Positions 24,944-33,933 of a stretch of 64,000 nt of DNA are shown piece by piece. Both the position numbers and the translations under genes were made by a program. The stretch covers positions 24,677 to 88,676 of the forward strand of contig JAETTM010000008.1 of NCBI GenBank assembly GCA_021769135.1, written 5' to 3'. The notes below the pieces were generated by a model. The model was given only the letters and a program-made list of their open reading frames with translations, did not search any database and was not told where the DNA came from. Position 1 is the first letter of the stretch; each line of letters starts with the position of its first letter. The stretch comes from Lachnospiraceae bacterium (lineage in GTDB: Bacteria; Bacillota; Clostridia; Lachnospirales; Lachnospiraceae).

Positions 24944-26044
24944 ATGATTTCTAATCCTTTTTTAAAAGAAGGCGTCCTTGGTACGAATGCTTCCATCAAT
25001 AAATTAATCATAGCGAAAATGCCGGAATGCTCCGTTACCCAGACCCTAACCGGAAAAAGCGCCCAGGAGATTTTTTCCACAGATTTATTGATTCAGGAAA
25101 TAAAAAATTCCGCAAATCAGCTGCAGATAGATATTTCCTCCCTGGAAGAAAAGTCGCTCCCACTCTATCTGGAAAGCTGTCTGGAGAGCGAAGATTCCAA
25201 TGTCCGGGCGGCTGCTCACAGTATCATGAAGCTTTTCGGGGAACGGCTCGCCGTCATCCTCCTTTGCCTGAAAGAGGGTTCGCCAGAAAATCGCAAGGCC
25301 CGGAGCGATTGGACTGATGAGGAATGGGATTACTGGCATTCCCTGCAGCATGTCATACTGGTAGGAGGGCTGGCCAGCCCTCCCCTGGGCGAACAGCTGA
25401 AATATTACGTGGAGCGGGTATTCCTTTCCTCGGGCAAACATCCCTACACCATTATCCTGGGCAGGGATTCCACTTATGCAGGCCTGCGGGGATGCACCAC
25501 ATATCTGGAAGAGATACCGCCCTATCAAGTAAACCTTATCTTCGATTACGGACAAAGTTTTATTAAAAGAAGTTATGCGATTATGGACGGGAAAAGGGTC
25601 AGGGATATCGTTATTTTAGGAAAAACCTTATCCAAACACGTGGAATGGGATATTCAGGATGCCGATTTGGAAAAAGAAGAAGCGCTGGCGTTAAACCGCT
25701 ACTTTCTGGAAACCATCACCCGTACTGTATACGAAGTAGAAAATCGCGGGCTGATAATACATCCCCACATCATTTTAAGCATTGCCAACTATGTAAAAAA
25801 CGGGGTCATTGCCAACCGGGGCGGCTATGGGAAATTACGTCTCATCGCACCCAATTATGCGGAATACCTTTCCCAGCAGTTAATGGGAAATCTTGGCAGG
25901 AACTATTCTTTTACCATGCTCCATGACGGAACCGCCATGGCTGCCGGATATGCCGACTATGCCAATTCCGTGTGCATTTCTCTAGGCACTGCATTCGGCG
26001 TAGGCTTCCCGGCCCATTGCCCTGTAAGCCAAATAGAAACTTGA
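24944..26044 (+). CDS. Hexokinase-like (ASKHA fold) protein of unknown substrate
   Basis: 366 residues. I do not recognise a named family. Several segments look like actin/hexokinase-superfamily phosphate loops: NLIFDYGQSFIKRSYAIMDG (about 203-222), LHDGTAMAAGYAD and SVCISLGTAFGVGFP near the end. The N-terminal third is helical and charged. No signal or membrane helix is present. A putative ATP-dependent kinase or sensor is the best guess, but a complete set of ATP-binding motifs is not evident. AAAGGAGAG precedes the ATG. The LUD-domain gene follows by 15 bases, so both probably act together. Confidence 0.55.
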   Translation: MISNPFLKEGVLGTNASINKLIIAKMPECSVTQTLTGKSAQEIFSTDLLIQEIKNSANQLQIDISSLEEKSLPLYLESCLESEDSNVRAAAHSIMKLFGERLAVILLCLKEGSPENRKARSDWTDEEWDYWHSLQHVILVGGLASPPLGEQLKYYVERVFLSSGKHPYTIILGRDSTYAGLRGCTTYLEEIPPYQVNLIFDYGQSFIKRSYAIMDGKRVRDIVILGKTLSKHVEWDIQDADLEKEEALALNRYFLETITRTVYEVENRGLIIHPHIILSIANYVKNGVIANRGGYGKLRLIAPNYAEYLSQQLMGNLGRNYSFTMLHDGTAMAAGYADYANSVCISLGTAFGVGFPAHCPVSQIET

Positions 26045-26059
26045 ACAGGAGGATTCATT

Positions 26060-26695
26060 ATGACACACAGACAGGCTGCCTTTGCATCGGCAGCAAAAAC
26101 CATTATTGAAAACCTGGAAAAAAGAGGAATGGAGGGCTATTTTTTTGAGGATTCCGCATCCTGTACCGATGCTATTCTCGCCTCCATCCCGGAAGGCAGC
26201 AGCATATCCTGGGGCGGAAGCGCATCCGTCAAGGAATCCGGGCTGATGGAAAAAATCAAAGAGGGGAATTATGAGCTCATCGACTTTTTCAGCACTTCCG
26301 ACCCCGGCGAACGGAAAAAATTATATGCCAGGGCAGTGTTGGCCGACTATTATCTTATGAGTTCCAACGCGGTAACTTTCGATGGAGAGCTGATTAATAT
26401 TGACGGCCGCGGGAACCGGGTTGCCTGCCTGATTCATGGGCCGGAGAACGTCATTATGGTAGTAGGGATGAACAAAATCGTCTCCGATGTCAACGCCGGC
26501 ATTGACAGGGCCCGCAATTTTGCAGCCCCTCCTAACGCCAAACGTTTAACACGCCAGACCCCCTGCTATGCAACCGGACGCTGCGGCGACTGCCTTTCCC
26601 CCGACTGCATGTGCAACCAAATCGTCATCACCAGAAGAAGCGGCATTAAAGGAAGGATTAAAGTATATTTTATCGCGGAGGATTTAGGATACTAA
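26060..26695 (+). CDS. LUD domain protein (lactate utilisation LutC/YkgG-like)
   Basis: 211 residues. The LUD (DUF162) fold is recognisable: SISWGGSASVKESGL, then YLMSSNAVTFDGELINIDGRGNRVACLIHGPENVIMVVGMNKIV, which are hallmark stretches of LutB/LutC-type proteins involved in lactate oxidation. The C-terminus carries a cysteine cluster CYATGRCGDCLSPDCMCNQ that could bind a metal or an iron-sulphur cluster. The other Lut subunits are not present nearby, so a stand-alone role is likely. An AACAGGAGGAT ribosome site precedes the ATG. Overlapping transcription with glyA is limited by the long hairpin that follows. Confidence 0.83.
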   Translation: MTHRQAAFASAAKTIIENLEKRGMEGYFFEDSASCTDAILASIPEGSSISWGGSASVKESGLMEKIKEGNYELIDFFSTSDPGERKKLYARAVLADYYLMSSNAVTFDGELINIDGRGNRVACLIHGPENVIMVVGMNKIVSDVNAGIDRARNFAAPPNAKRLTRQTPCYATGRCGDCLSPDCMCNQIVITRRSGIKGRIKVYFIAEDLGY

Positions 26696-26738
26696 AGCAA
26701 GAAGGTTTGCGGTGTTCAACGCTGCGGCGTAATTTCCT

Positions 26739-26799
26739 ATAACGATTCGGGTGCCAAAAGCCCTCCATGGACCGGAGCTTTTGACACCCGAATCATTAT
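26739..26799. terminator. Long hairpin between converging genes
   Basis: ATAACGATTCGGGTGCCAAAAGC pairs with GCTTTTGACACCCGAATCATTAT with few mismatches around a 15-base loop. It lies between the stops of the LUD gene and glyA and probably terminates both. Confidence 0.65.
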
Positions 26800-26818
26800 A
26801 GCTTCATTCGGTTAAAAC

Positions 26819-28057
26819 TCAAATCAACGGGTATTTATCCGTCAGTTCCTGTACGATTGCCCTGGCTTCGGGTATCTTTTCCTCCCCGCCTTTAATGACA
26901 AGAGCGATTGCTTCCGCAATCCTGTCCATATCCTCCACACCCATACCGCGCGAGGTCACTGCAGGAGTTCCTAGTCGGATTCCGCTTGTAACAAAAGGCG
27001 ATTTGGGGTCATTGGGAATCGTATTTTTATTGGCCGTAATATGCGCTTCATCCAAAAGCTTCTCCACCGCTTTTCCTGTAAGCCCATAATTGGTCAAATC
27101 CACCAGCATCAGATGATTGTCCGTGCCGCCGGATACGATTTTGATATCCCGTTCCAACAGGCCCTTGCAAAGCGCCTGCGCATTGTCCACAATCCCCTTC
27201 TGGTACGCCTTGAATTCATCGCTTAAAGCCTCCTTAAAGCAAACCGCTTTCGCCGCAATCACGTGCATCAGAGGCCCCCCTTGTATGCCGGGGAAAATAG
27301 CCTTGTTGAAATTATACTTATCCGCCGCTTCCTGATTGCATAAAATCAAGCCGCCGCGGGGGCCCCTCAATGTTTTATGGGTAGTTGTGGTAACCACATC
27401 CGCATAAGGAATCGGGCTGGGATGCAGGCCTGCTGCCACAAGGCCGGCAATATGGGCCATATCCACCATCAACACAGCCCCAACTTCATCGGCCACTTCC
27501 CTGAATTTCTTAAAATCTATCGTCCTCGCATAGGCAGAAGCCCCTGCAATAATCATCTTTGGTTTCGCTTCTACTGCGATTTCCCGCAGTTTTTCATAAT
27601 CGATAAAACCCTCGTCATTCACCCCATAAGGTACTATCTTAAAATATTTTCCGGAAATATTCACCGGGCTTCCGTGAGTCAAATGCCCGCCATGATCCAG
27701 GTTCATCCCCATAATCGTATCCCCAGGGGTGCATACTGCAAACTGCACTGCCAAGTTGGCCTGTGCGCCCGAATGAGGCTGTACGTTGGCATAGTCGCAG
27801 CCAAACAGTTCCTTCGCCCTGTCAATCGCCAGATTTTCCACCACATCCACACACTCGCAGCCGCCATAATACCTTTTTCCCGGATAACCTTCCGCATACT
27901 TGTTTGTCAGCGGGCTTCCCATCGCCGCCATAACCGCCTTGCTCACCCAGTTCTCCGATGCAATCAGCTCAATATGGCTGTTCTGCCTGTCCTGCTCGTC
28001 CACAATCGCCTGTGCAATCTCCGGGTCTACTTTTTTTACCTCGTCTAATGAATACAT
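26819..28057 (-). CDS. glyA: Serine hydroxymethyltransferase
   Basis: 412 residues from the ATG at 28057 (ACGGAGGATATGGA before it); a longer frame adds only a basic non-conserved head. The enzyme converts serine and tetrahydrofolate to glycine and methylene-tetrahydrofolate, with pyridoxal phosphate. The cofactor lysine is Lys228 in [16 protein letters not shown]. Other landmarks are the early [26 protein letters not shown] and [10 protein letters not shown]. Length and motifs are entirely normal. On the minus strand GTATAAT at about 28121-28127 looks like its -10 box. It is a single-gene unit here. Confidence 0.96.
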   Translation of the reverse strand: MYSLDEVKKVDPEIAQAIVDEQDRQNSHIELIASENWVSKAVMAAMGSPLTNKYAEGYPGKRYYGGCECVDVVENLAIDRAKELFGCDYANVQPHSGAQANLAVQFAVCTPGDTIMGMNLDHGGHLTHGSPVNISGKYFKIVPYGVNDEGFIDYEKLREIAVEAKPKMIIAGASAYARTIDFKKFREVADEVGAVLMVDMAHIAGLVAAGLHPSPIPYADVVTTTTHKTLRGPRGGLILCNQEAADKYNFNKAIFPGIQGGPLMHVIAAKAVCFKEALSDEFKAYQKGIVDNAQALCKGLLERDIKIVSGGTDNHLMLVDLTNYGLTGKAVEKLLDEAHITANKNTIPNDPKSPFVTSGIRLGTPAVTSRGMGVEDMDRIAEAIALVIKGGEEKIPEARAIVQELTDKYPLI

Positions 28058-28222
28058 TCCATATCCTCCGTTTCCTTTTTCCTGCCGTCTCCTACACACA
28101 TATTTCAGCGCAATTCATTATACCACACTTCTCTCTATATGAAAACTATGGAAAAATCTATTCCTAAAGGTATATTTAAAAATAATTAAGAATTTTTTTC
28201 CCTTTATATATAGGAACTATTC

Positions 28223-28251
28223 TTTACATCATGTTAAAATACTGCTAAAAT
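28223..28251 (+). promoter_or_regulatory. Promoter of the lipid kinase/PAP2 pair
   Basis: TTTACA at 28223-28228 and TAAAAT at 28246-28251, 17 bases apart, about 90 bases before the start codon at 28340. Confidence 0.65.
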
Positions 28252-28300
28252 GATGGATGGTTAAAGAGACGGCAATATACGAAAGATTTGCCGCTGCTAA

Positions 28301-28335
28301 GCCCCTCATGGGAAAAGCAGGGCGGAAATGAGGAT
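28301..28335 (+). repeat. Start-codon hairpin/SD motif, copy 4 (before lipid kinase)
   Basis: A CTGCT/AGCAG inverted pair is followed by GGGCGGAAATGAGG, the most divergent core of the six copies. Its ATG (28328) is again in frame with and exactly 12 bases before the likely start. Confidence 0.55.
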
Positions 28336-28339
28336 TTTT

Positions 28340-29317
28340 ATGTATTACGTAATTGTCAACCCGGCTTCCAAGTCCGGCCAGGGGCGGACTATTTGGCAGC
28401 GTTTGAAAAAAATATTCGAAGAAAAGAAGGTTCCCTATAAGGTCCTTTTCACGAAAGGGGCCGGGCATGTGACCAAAGCGGTGGCGAAATTGATGGACTT
28501 GGAAGATAAAGGGAAAGAAAAAGCGCCCGTCAAACTGATTATCCTGGGCGGCGACGGTACGATGAACGAGGCCCTTCAGGGAATCCGGGATTTCGATAAA
28601 ATCCTTCTAGGCTACATCCCTACCGGCTCCAGCAACGATTTGGCCAGGGATTTACGTCTCCCAAAGAATCCGGCAATCATTCTCCGAACCATCCTGGAAG
28701 GAAAACATGTGCGCACTATGGATTTGGGGCTGCTTACATATATCGACATGTCGGGGGAACGCTCCAGGCTGAAAGCCAGGACCATATCCGACAAAAGATT
28801 TTTTGCGGTCAGCAGCGGAATCGGCTTCGATGCCGCGGTATGCGAGGAAGCCAATTCCTCCCGCTTTAAAAAACTGCTGAATAAGCTAAGGCTTGGAAAG
28901 CTCACCTATCTTGCCATCGCCTTGCGCCAGCTTATCGCCGCCAAATCCGTTTCCTGTGACATTTATCTGGATTCGGAAAAGAAGCCAATCCATGTGAACC
29001 GGTTTTTATTCACCGCATTCATGATACATAAATATGAAGGCGGGGGCTTCCAGTTCTGTCCTATGGCGGATTCCTGTGACGGCAAATTGGATTTATGCGT
29101 TGTGGGAAGTATTCCCAAGCCGGTCATACTGGCCGCGCTCCCTACCGCATATTTCGGAAAGCATTATGCGTTTTCCGCCATTAAGCATTATAAAGCCGAG
29201 AAAGTAACCTTCCATACGTCCATTCCGTTATGGGTGCATACCGATGGCGAAGTTTACATAAAGTCAAATTGCATCACCGTTTCCTGCCTGCAGCAGAAAA
29301 TCCGGCTGATGATGTAA
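28340..29317 (+). CDS. Diacylglycerol kinase family lipid kinase (YegS/DagK-like)
   Basis: 325 residues. The DAGK catalytic domain shows VNPASKSGQGR near the N-terminus (the NPxSG motif region), LIILGGDGTMNEALQGI with the catalytic GGDGT, and GYIPTGSSNDLARDL. The C-terminal beta-sandwich ends with HTDGEVY, matching the family DGE motif. Such enzymes phosphorylate diacylglycerol or related lipids and recycle diacylglycerol from membrane turnover. The PAP2 gene follows by about 100 bases, and a kinase next to a lipid phosphatase is functionally sensible. Translation could also begin at the in-frame ATG at 28328 inside the shared motif. Confidence 0.9.
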   Translation: MYYVIVNPASKSGQGRTIWQRLKKIFEEKKVPYKVLFTKGAGHVTKAVAKLMDLEDKGKEKAPVKLIILGGDGTMNEALQGIRDFDKILLGYIPTGSSNDLARDLRLPKNPAIILRTILEGKHVRTMDLGLLTYIDMSGERSRLKARTISDKRFFAVSSGIGFDAAVCEEANSSRFKKLLNKLRLGKLTYLAIALRQLIAAKSVSCDIYLDSEKKPIHVNRFLFTAFMIHKYEGGGFQFCPMADSCDGKLDLCVVGSIPKPVILAALPTAYFGKHYAFSAIKHYKAEKVTFHTSIPLWVHTDGEVYIKSNCITVSCLQQKIRLMM

Positions 29318-29420
29318 AATTATTTTGGAAATTTAGTGGATTTAGATTTATGGGGAAATATAAATATAGGGATTTATAAATAAAATTAATTATGAAACAG
29401 TGCAATACGGGAGGATTTCT

Positions 29421-30098
29421 ATGAAAAAATATGATTTAAGAAAATACAGGCATGCAATACCATTAATCATTTATGGCATTATTTATTTATCCTGGTTCAT
29501 TTATCTGGAACAGAAAATCACTAAGGACTATCGGGTCATTCACGTAACCCTGGATGATTATATCCCGTTTTGCGAAGTATTTGTCGTTCCATATTTTTTG
29601 TGGTTTCTTTATGTTTCCGGAACGGTGGCCTATTTCTTTTTTAACGACAAAGACGATTATTTCAGGGCATGTATCTTTTTATTTACCGGGATGACTATTT
29701 TCCTGATTGTTTCCACTTTGTTCCCCAACGGCCATCATCTCCGCCCCCAGGTAATGCCCAGGGATAATGTTTTTACCTGGCTGGTATCCCGCCTTTACAG
29801 CACGGATACCCCCACCAACCTCTGGCCCAGCATACATGTGTATAATTCCCTGGGAGCGCACTTCGCTATTGTAAAAAGCAATAAGTTTTGCGGGGAACGT
29901 CCGATACGGGCCGCTTCCCTCCTGATGTGCTTATCCATCATATTGTCCACCATGTTTATCAAACAGCACTCGGTGTTCGATGTGGTCACTGCATTTATCA
30001 TGGCCGCCGTCATGTACGGGATTGTCTACAAATACGATATCCTGACTATGCACAGGCTGAGGGCAATGCGCAAAAAGGCGGCGCCCCAGATTAATTAA
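29421..30098 (+). CDS. PAP2 superfamily membrane phosphatase
   Basis: 225 residues with about six hydrophobic helices. Type 2 phosphatidic acid phosphatases remove phosphate from lipids, including diacylglycerol pyrophosphate or undecaprenyl pyrophosphate. The visible motifs are PSIHVYNS (motif 2, usually PSxH) and KQHSVFDV (motif 3, usually SRxxxxxHxxxD), with the catalytic His residues intact; motif 1 (KxxxxxxRP) is represented only by an HLRP-like piece. GGGAGGAT precedes the ATG. The last 8 bases overlap the stop end of the converging glycosyltransferase gene. Confidence 0.85.
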   Translation: MKKYDLRKYRHAIPLIIYGIIYLSWFIYLEQKITKDYRVIHVTLDDYIPFCEVFVVPYFLWFLYVSGTVAYFFFNDKDDYFRACIFLFTGMTIFLIVSTLFPNGHHLRPQVMPRDNVFTWLVSRLYSTDTPTNLWPSIHVYNSLGAHFAIVKSNKFCGERPIRAASLLMCLSIILSTMFIKQHSVFDVVTAFIMAAVMYGIVYKYDILTMHRLRAMRKKAAPQIN

Positions 30099-31116
30099 AT
30101 TTGAAAAACCTCTGGCAAATCCGGTATCCTTCAATGGAAATCTTCCTGCCTCCTTTTCCTGGCAGATTCATGGAGTTTCCAAGGATACCGTAGCGGAGCC
30201 TTGTATAAAGGAGCCTGTCCTTTTGTTTGATATAACGCCACAGTTCCTTTTTTTTCTCCAGATGTTCTTCCGTTCCGCCTCGAATCAAAAGGATGGAAGA
30301 AACTGTAGTTATGATTTCCAGGTAATTAGTCATATAATTGCGCATCTTTCGGCTGCCTTTCAGCTTCTGCTTATTTTCCACCATATAATCCACCATCATC
30401 TTGTTAACCTTAATCTGCTGGTCGATTCGGGATATCATAATGGACTCATTTACGGACTGCCCCTCCCTCCCGATATAATAACGGTAAAAGTTCACGTCCA
30501 AGTAGTACATATTCCTTACATAAGGCAAAGGCTCGAACACGAAAAGGTTATCTACATAAAATGTATTTTCCGGCAGTTTCAGCCCGCACTCTTGCAGCAA
30601 TTTCGTTCTGAATATAACCGAATGCATCAAAATATACTGTCCCTTGTGAAAATGCCTGACCTGGTTCCATGTGAAGATTTCGTCTCTCGGCAAAGCATGG
30701 CGGTAACGCATCACCTTATTCTTCTTCTCTCCCTGCTTTTCATATACAAAATTGCTAATCAGCATGTCCAGAACCTTTTCCCCACCTGCCATTTCTTTCA
30801 GAAGCTCCAGGATTTTCAGGTATTCGCTTTCCTTTACCCAGTCATCGCTGTCCACTACCTTGAAGAACAGCCCGGCAGCATTTTCTATCCCCGCATTAAC
30901 AGCGGAGCCATGCCCGCCGTTTTCCTTGTGAATCGCTTTTACAATGGATGGGTAATCCGCCGCATACCGATCCGCAATTTCCGCCGTCCTATCCTTTGAA
31001 CCGTCATCCACAATGAGCAGTTCCACCTCTTCCCCTCCGGCCAGCAGGGAATCTATACATTTTTCCATATAGTTTTCTGAATTATAACATGGTATCGTCA
31101 CTGTCAGTAATTTCAT
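30091..31116 (-). CDS. Family 2 glycosyltransferase
   Basis: 341 residues. The GT-A fold of GT2 enzymes is clear: LTVTIPCYNSENYMEKCIDS at the start, LLIVDDGSKDRT, HKENGGHGSAVNAGI, and the metal-binding Asp pair FKVVDSDDW (about residues 86-94). These enzymes transfer a sugar from a nucleotide donor to surface polysaccharides or lipids. No membrane helix is evident, so the acceptor is reached from the cytoplasm. The C-terminal half is long, helical and lysine-rich. It overlaps by 8 bases with the PAP2 gene in tail-to-tail orientation. Its leader carries the recurrent start-codon motif. Confidence 0.9.
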   Translation of the reverse strand: MKLLTVTIPCYNSENYMEKCIDSLLAGGEEVELLIVDDGSKDRTAEIADRYAADYPSIVKAIHKENGGHGSAVNAGIENAAGLFFKVVDSDDWVKESEYLKILELLKEMAGGEKVLDMLISNFVYEKQGEKKNKVMRYRHALPRDEIFTWNQVRHFHKGQYILMHSVIFRTKLLQECGLKLPENTFYVDNLFVFEPLPYVRNMYYLDVNFYRYYIGREGQSVNESIMISRIDQQIKVNKMMVDYMVENKQKLKGSRKMRNYMTNYLEIITTVSSILLIRGGTEEHLEKKKELWRYIKQKDRLLYTRLRYGILGNSMNLPGKGGRKISIEGYRICQRFFKFN

Positions 31117-31120
31117 TTTT

Positions 31121-31153
31121 TCTCCATTTCTGCATGGCTTTTCACGCCAAAAT
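31121..31153 (-). repeat. Start-codon hairpin/SD motif, copy 5 (before glycosyltransferase)
   Basis: Coding strand: ATTTTGGCGTGAAAAGCC, then ATGCAGAAATGGAG. It matches copy 1 closely (TTTTGGCG, AAAA, CC, GCAGAAATGGAG). Here the ATG in the core is out of frame with the gene: it reads four codons and stops in an ATGA overlap with the true start. Confidence 0.7.
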
Positions 31154-31172
31154 CATTTTTGTTAGTATATTT

Positions 31173-33065
31173 TCATTCTTTGGCCATCCCTAATTGAATA
31201 TCCAGGTATTCCGCATAAGCGGCATATGCAGAAGGTATGGGATACCTCTCCCTGGCCTCATGTTTATCGATAAAGAGCCAGTCCTGACCGGCTCCTGCTC
31301 TTTCCGGATTCTCCAGTTCATCCACCCGCACGGCATATCCTGTCATATGCCATTCCTTATGGGAAAAAATATGCTTTGCGTCGCCAATCGGCTTGATGTG
31401 GAGCACTTTCAGGCCGATTTGCCTCAATTCCCCCAGCACCTCTTCTTCCGTCCGCCGCCCTTCCAGCATGGGGAATTCATACATCCCGGCCAACAGCCCT
31501 TTCTCAGGCCGTCTCCGGAAAGCCGCTTTCTCCCCGTCCTGAATAATCAATACTGTTTTTTCTTCTATTTTCCTCGCTTTTTTCGCCTTTTTTTTCGGAT
31601 ACTCCGCCATTTTGCCAAACCGGTGGGCCTGGCAGATTTCTTTCCATGGGCATTCCCTGCATTTCGGCTCCCCGTTAGGCAGGCATACCGTGGCTCCCAA
31701 CTCCATCAGCGCCTGGTTAAAATCTCCCGGCCTGTCCATAGGAATTACTTCCCCCAATTCCTTTTCCACCCTGGACTTGGTCTTCTGGGATAAAATATCA
31801 TCCTCGTCCAGCCGCAGCCTTGCCAATACCCGGAGCACATTCCCATCCACCGCCGGAACCGGTTCGCCATAAGCAATAGATGCGATTGCCCCTGCCGTAT
31901 AGCTGCCGATACCGGGCAGCTTTATCAAGTTTTCATATTGCGAAGGCATCGTTCCTCCATACTCGTCCATGATTATCTTTGCTGCCTTCTGTAAATTTCG
32001 CACCCGGTTATAATAGCCAAGCCCTTCCCAAAGCTTCACCAGCTTATCCTCTTCCAGTTCCGCCAACGTGGGGATATCCGGCGCATTTGCAATAAAATTA
32101 TCAAAGTATGGTTTCACAGCCTCCACTCTTGTCTGCTGCAGCATAATTTCTGACAGCCAAACGTAATATGGCCGGGGATTCTCCCTCCATGGAAGGATGC
32201 GCCTGCCTTTATCATACCATTTTAAAAGCGGCTCCCCTATCTGCTGCAGGAGGTCACGCGTCGGATTCTCCTGTCCGGCTCCACCGATGCCGCTCCCCGG
32301 CTTTTCCCACCCGGTTTCGCTGGCTCCATCGGCTCTTCCTTCTGGGTTCTCCTGTCCGCCCCCACCGGCTCCTCTCTCTGTCGTTTCCAGCCTTACCGGC
32401 ACCAAGTCCGCTACTTCCATGGAGTCCTTCGTGACTCTGCAATCATAGGCCAGAATCTCCACCCCCGCTTCTTTTGCCTTTTTCAGCGCCTGGGCAAAGG
32501 CCGGATGGGTTTCCATATTGGGCGCAAAGAAATCAATCCCTTTCATCTGTATAATAAACAGGATATACGCTTTATAGCCTTCCCCCGCCGCTTCTATCAA
32601 TTCCTCCACATGCTTCACCGCCCGCTGGGACGGGGCATCCGGGAAATAAGCGCCGTTTTCCCTCTCCAGCGTTACCCCCTTCACTTCCAAAAATATTCTA
32701 TCCTCTTCTGTTTCCACATAAAAATCAAACCGCGAATTCTTGTAAGTTTTCTCGGCCCGCACGCTTTTCAACGAAGGGAACAGTTCCTTCTTCCAAAGCC
32801 ATTCCCCTACCGCTTTATTAGGGGCGTTGGAGTCCATATTAATCAGCCGTTCCCCTTTACGTGCGGCAATCAAATCATAATCGGTGGAGCGCCCCGGATT
32901 CCCGCTTTTCTCCAAATACACGGTTCCTTTTTCTACTAAAAGCTCCTTGCATCTCCCCGTATTTTTCACATGCACCTTTTCCGTCCTGCCGCCCATATCC
33001 ACGTAAGCGATGAACCGGTTGGGCCTGCTTAAAAATCTTCCTTCTATAACCTCGCCGTATTTCAT
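31173..33065 (-). CDS. SfsA-MutY fusion: sugar-fermentation stimulation protein joined to A/G-specific adenine glycosylase
   Basis: 630 residues with no frameshift. Residues 1-228 are SfsA, with an OB-like start (KYGEVIEGRFLSRPNRFIAYV), HVKNTGRCKELL, and the nuclease-like core SRFDFYV then FLEVKGVTL. Residues 229-269 are a Gly/Glu/Pro linker containing two GGxGQENP phrases. Residues 270-630 are MutY, with catalytic Glu306 in SEIMLQQTRV, the helix-hairpin-helix LPGIGSYTAGAIAS, Asp407 in AVDGNVLRVLAR, and iron-sulphur cysteines in a C-x7-C-x2-C-x5-C array (common form is x6). A NUDIX-like C-terminal domain recognises 8-oxoguanine. MutY removes adenine opposite 8-oxoguanine; SfsA is thought to bind nucleic acid. 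Confidence 0.93.
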   Translation of the reverse strand: MKYGEVIEGRFLSRPNRFIAYVDMGGRTEKVHVKNTGRCKELLVEKGTVYLEKSGNPGRSTDYDLIAARKGERLINMDSNAPNKAVGEWLWKKELFPSLKSVRAEKTYKNSRFDFYVETEEDRIFLEVKGVTLERENGAYFPDAPSQRAVKHVEELIEAAGEGYKAYILFIIQMKGIDFFAPNMETHPAFAQALKKAKEAGVEILAYDCRVTKDSMEVADLVPVRLETTERGAGGGGQENPEGRADGASETGWEKPGSGIGGAGQENPTRDLLQQIGEPLLKWYDKGRRILPWRENPRPYYVWLSEIMLQQTRVEAVKPYFDNFIANAPDIPTLAELEEDKLVKLWEGLGYYNRVRNLQKAAKIIMDEYGGTMPSQYENLIKLPGIGSYTAGAIASIAYGEPVPAVDGNVLRVLARLRLDEDDILSQKTKSRVEKELGEVIPMDRPGDFNQALMELGATVCLPNGEPKCRECPWKEICQAHRFGKMAEYPKKKAKKARKIEEKTVLIIQDGEKAAFRRRPEKGLLAGMYEFPMLEGRRTEEEVLGELRQIGLKVLHIKPIGDAKHIFSHKEWHMTGYAVRVDELENPERAGAGQDWLFIDKHEARERYPIPSAYAAYAEYLDIQLGMAKE

Positions 33066-33106
33066 GAGTCTTTATTTTCCTTTGTTCCCAACTGCATATA
33101 ACCGCC

Positions 33107-33730
33107 TCAACGCAGCCTGTTGCATTCATATTTTTCCATCAATGCCAGGCAGCTCCTGAATTCCGCATACCGCTCTTCCACATCCCCCGGCTTAACCTCG
33201 ATATCCAGCGCTATGGACATAATGTTTATCATATCATCGGTGATTTTATGATGAAGGGCCGACAGAATGTTCAGCCGCTGCTCATAGCTGGAAGCATCCA
33301 GGAATTCTATTACCAGCGGATCCAGGTTTACTTCCCCGCTATCCTGCTCTTCACTCCTCTGCAATTCTTTGCTTCTTTGCGGCCCTTCAGTTCTTCGCGG
33401 CTCTTCATTTTCCATCCGCCTTCGGTCAGAGTCGGAGGCTTTTGCCGCCCTGTTTATATTTTCCCCATCACCCGCATACCCTTCCTGCGGCGTTCCCTTT
33501 CCCTTCACCAGTTCAAACCGGTATTCCTGCCCGGCATCCGGATATTTTTCCTTATCCGTCCTTTCCATGAAGGAAGTTAGCGGGCGGGCGTAAACTTTGA
33601 AGCTACCGTAAAGCGCCTGGTAAATTACCAGTTCCTCCCCCGTTTCCGAATGCTCCGCTACCGTTATAATCTGATATAAATTGCCTTTAAAATGTCTGTA
33701 TATTTCCTGTGGAACGGGTGTCTGCCGCAT
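33107..33730 (-). CDS. DUF1653 domain protein
   Basis: 207 residues from the ATG at 33730, which follows CAGGAGGATTATT; the open frame extends 54 codons further but without a ribosome site. DUF1653 is seen at residues about 9-70: YRHFKGNLYQIITVAEHSET, then ELVIYQALYGSFKVYARPL and YRFE. The family is a small beta-rich fold of unknown function. The middle is a low-complexity polar segment rich in Glu, Arg and Ser (about residues 90-140). The C-terminal part contains MINIMSIALDIEVKPGDVEE and is helical. It lies 41 bases before the SfsA-MutY gene and is probably co-transcribed with it. Confidence 0.85.
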   Translation of the reverse strand: MRQTPVPQEIYRHFKGNLYQIITVAEHSETGEELVIYQALYGSFKVYARPLTSFMERTDKEKYPDAGQEYRFELVKGKGTPQEGYAGDGENINRAAKASDSDRRRMENEEPRRTEGPQRSKELQRSEEQDSGEVNLDPLVIEFLDASSYEQRLNILSALHHKITDDMINIMSIALDIEVKPGDVEERYAEFRSCLALMEKYECNRLR

Positions 33731-33888
33731 AATAATCCTCCTGTCCGCTATAATGGCCTTGCCATCTGATAATAGTATATCTGCCAGGCAAACCGGTCTG
33801 GCTGCCATGTTTATTATAATGCCCCGATATTGCCTTGTCATTCTTTTTATGGATCTAGCTTTCTTAAGCATTTCTAAAGCGTTACAGT

Positions 33889-33918
33889 TCACGGCCTAAC
33901 CGCCCGCGAACTGTAACG
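33889..33918. repeat. Interspersed palindrome, GTTACAGTTC type, copy A
   Basis: GCGTTACAGTTC pairs with GAACTGTAACGC around ACGGCCTAACCGCCCGC. It has the same arms and loop start (ACGGCC) as copy B at 39790-39824. It sits between the oxidoreductase stop and the upstream-extended DUF1653 frame. Confidence 0.65.
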
Positions 33919-33933
33919 CATCCAGCCCATAGC

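Noticed and set aside
28058..28222. A tetrahydrofolate or glycine riboswitch before glyA
   Set aside because: I could not find the conserved core of either class; only a GTATAAT promoter element and ordinary AT-rich sequence are visible.
30223..30999. A 258-codon + strand frame opposite the glycosyltransferase
   Set aside because: Antisense to a clear GT2 gene with intact motifs; no independent support.
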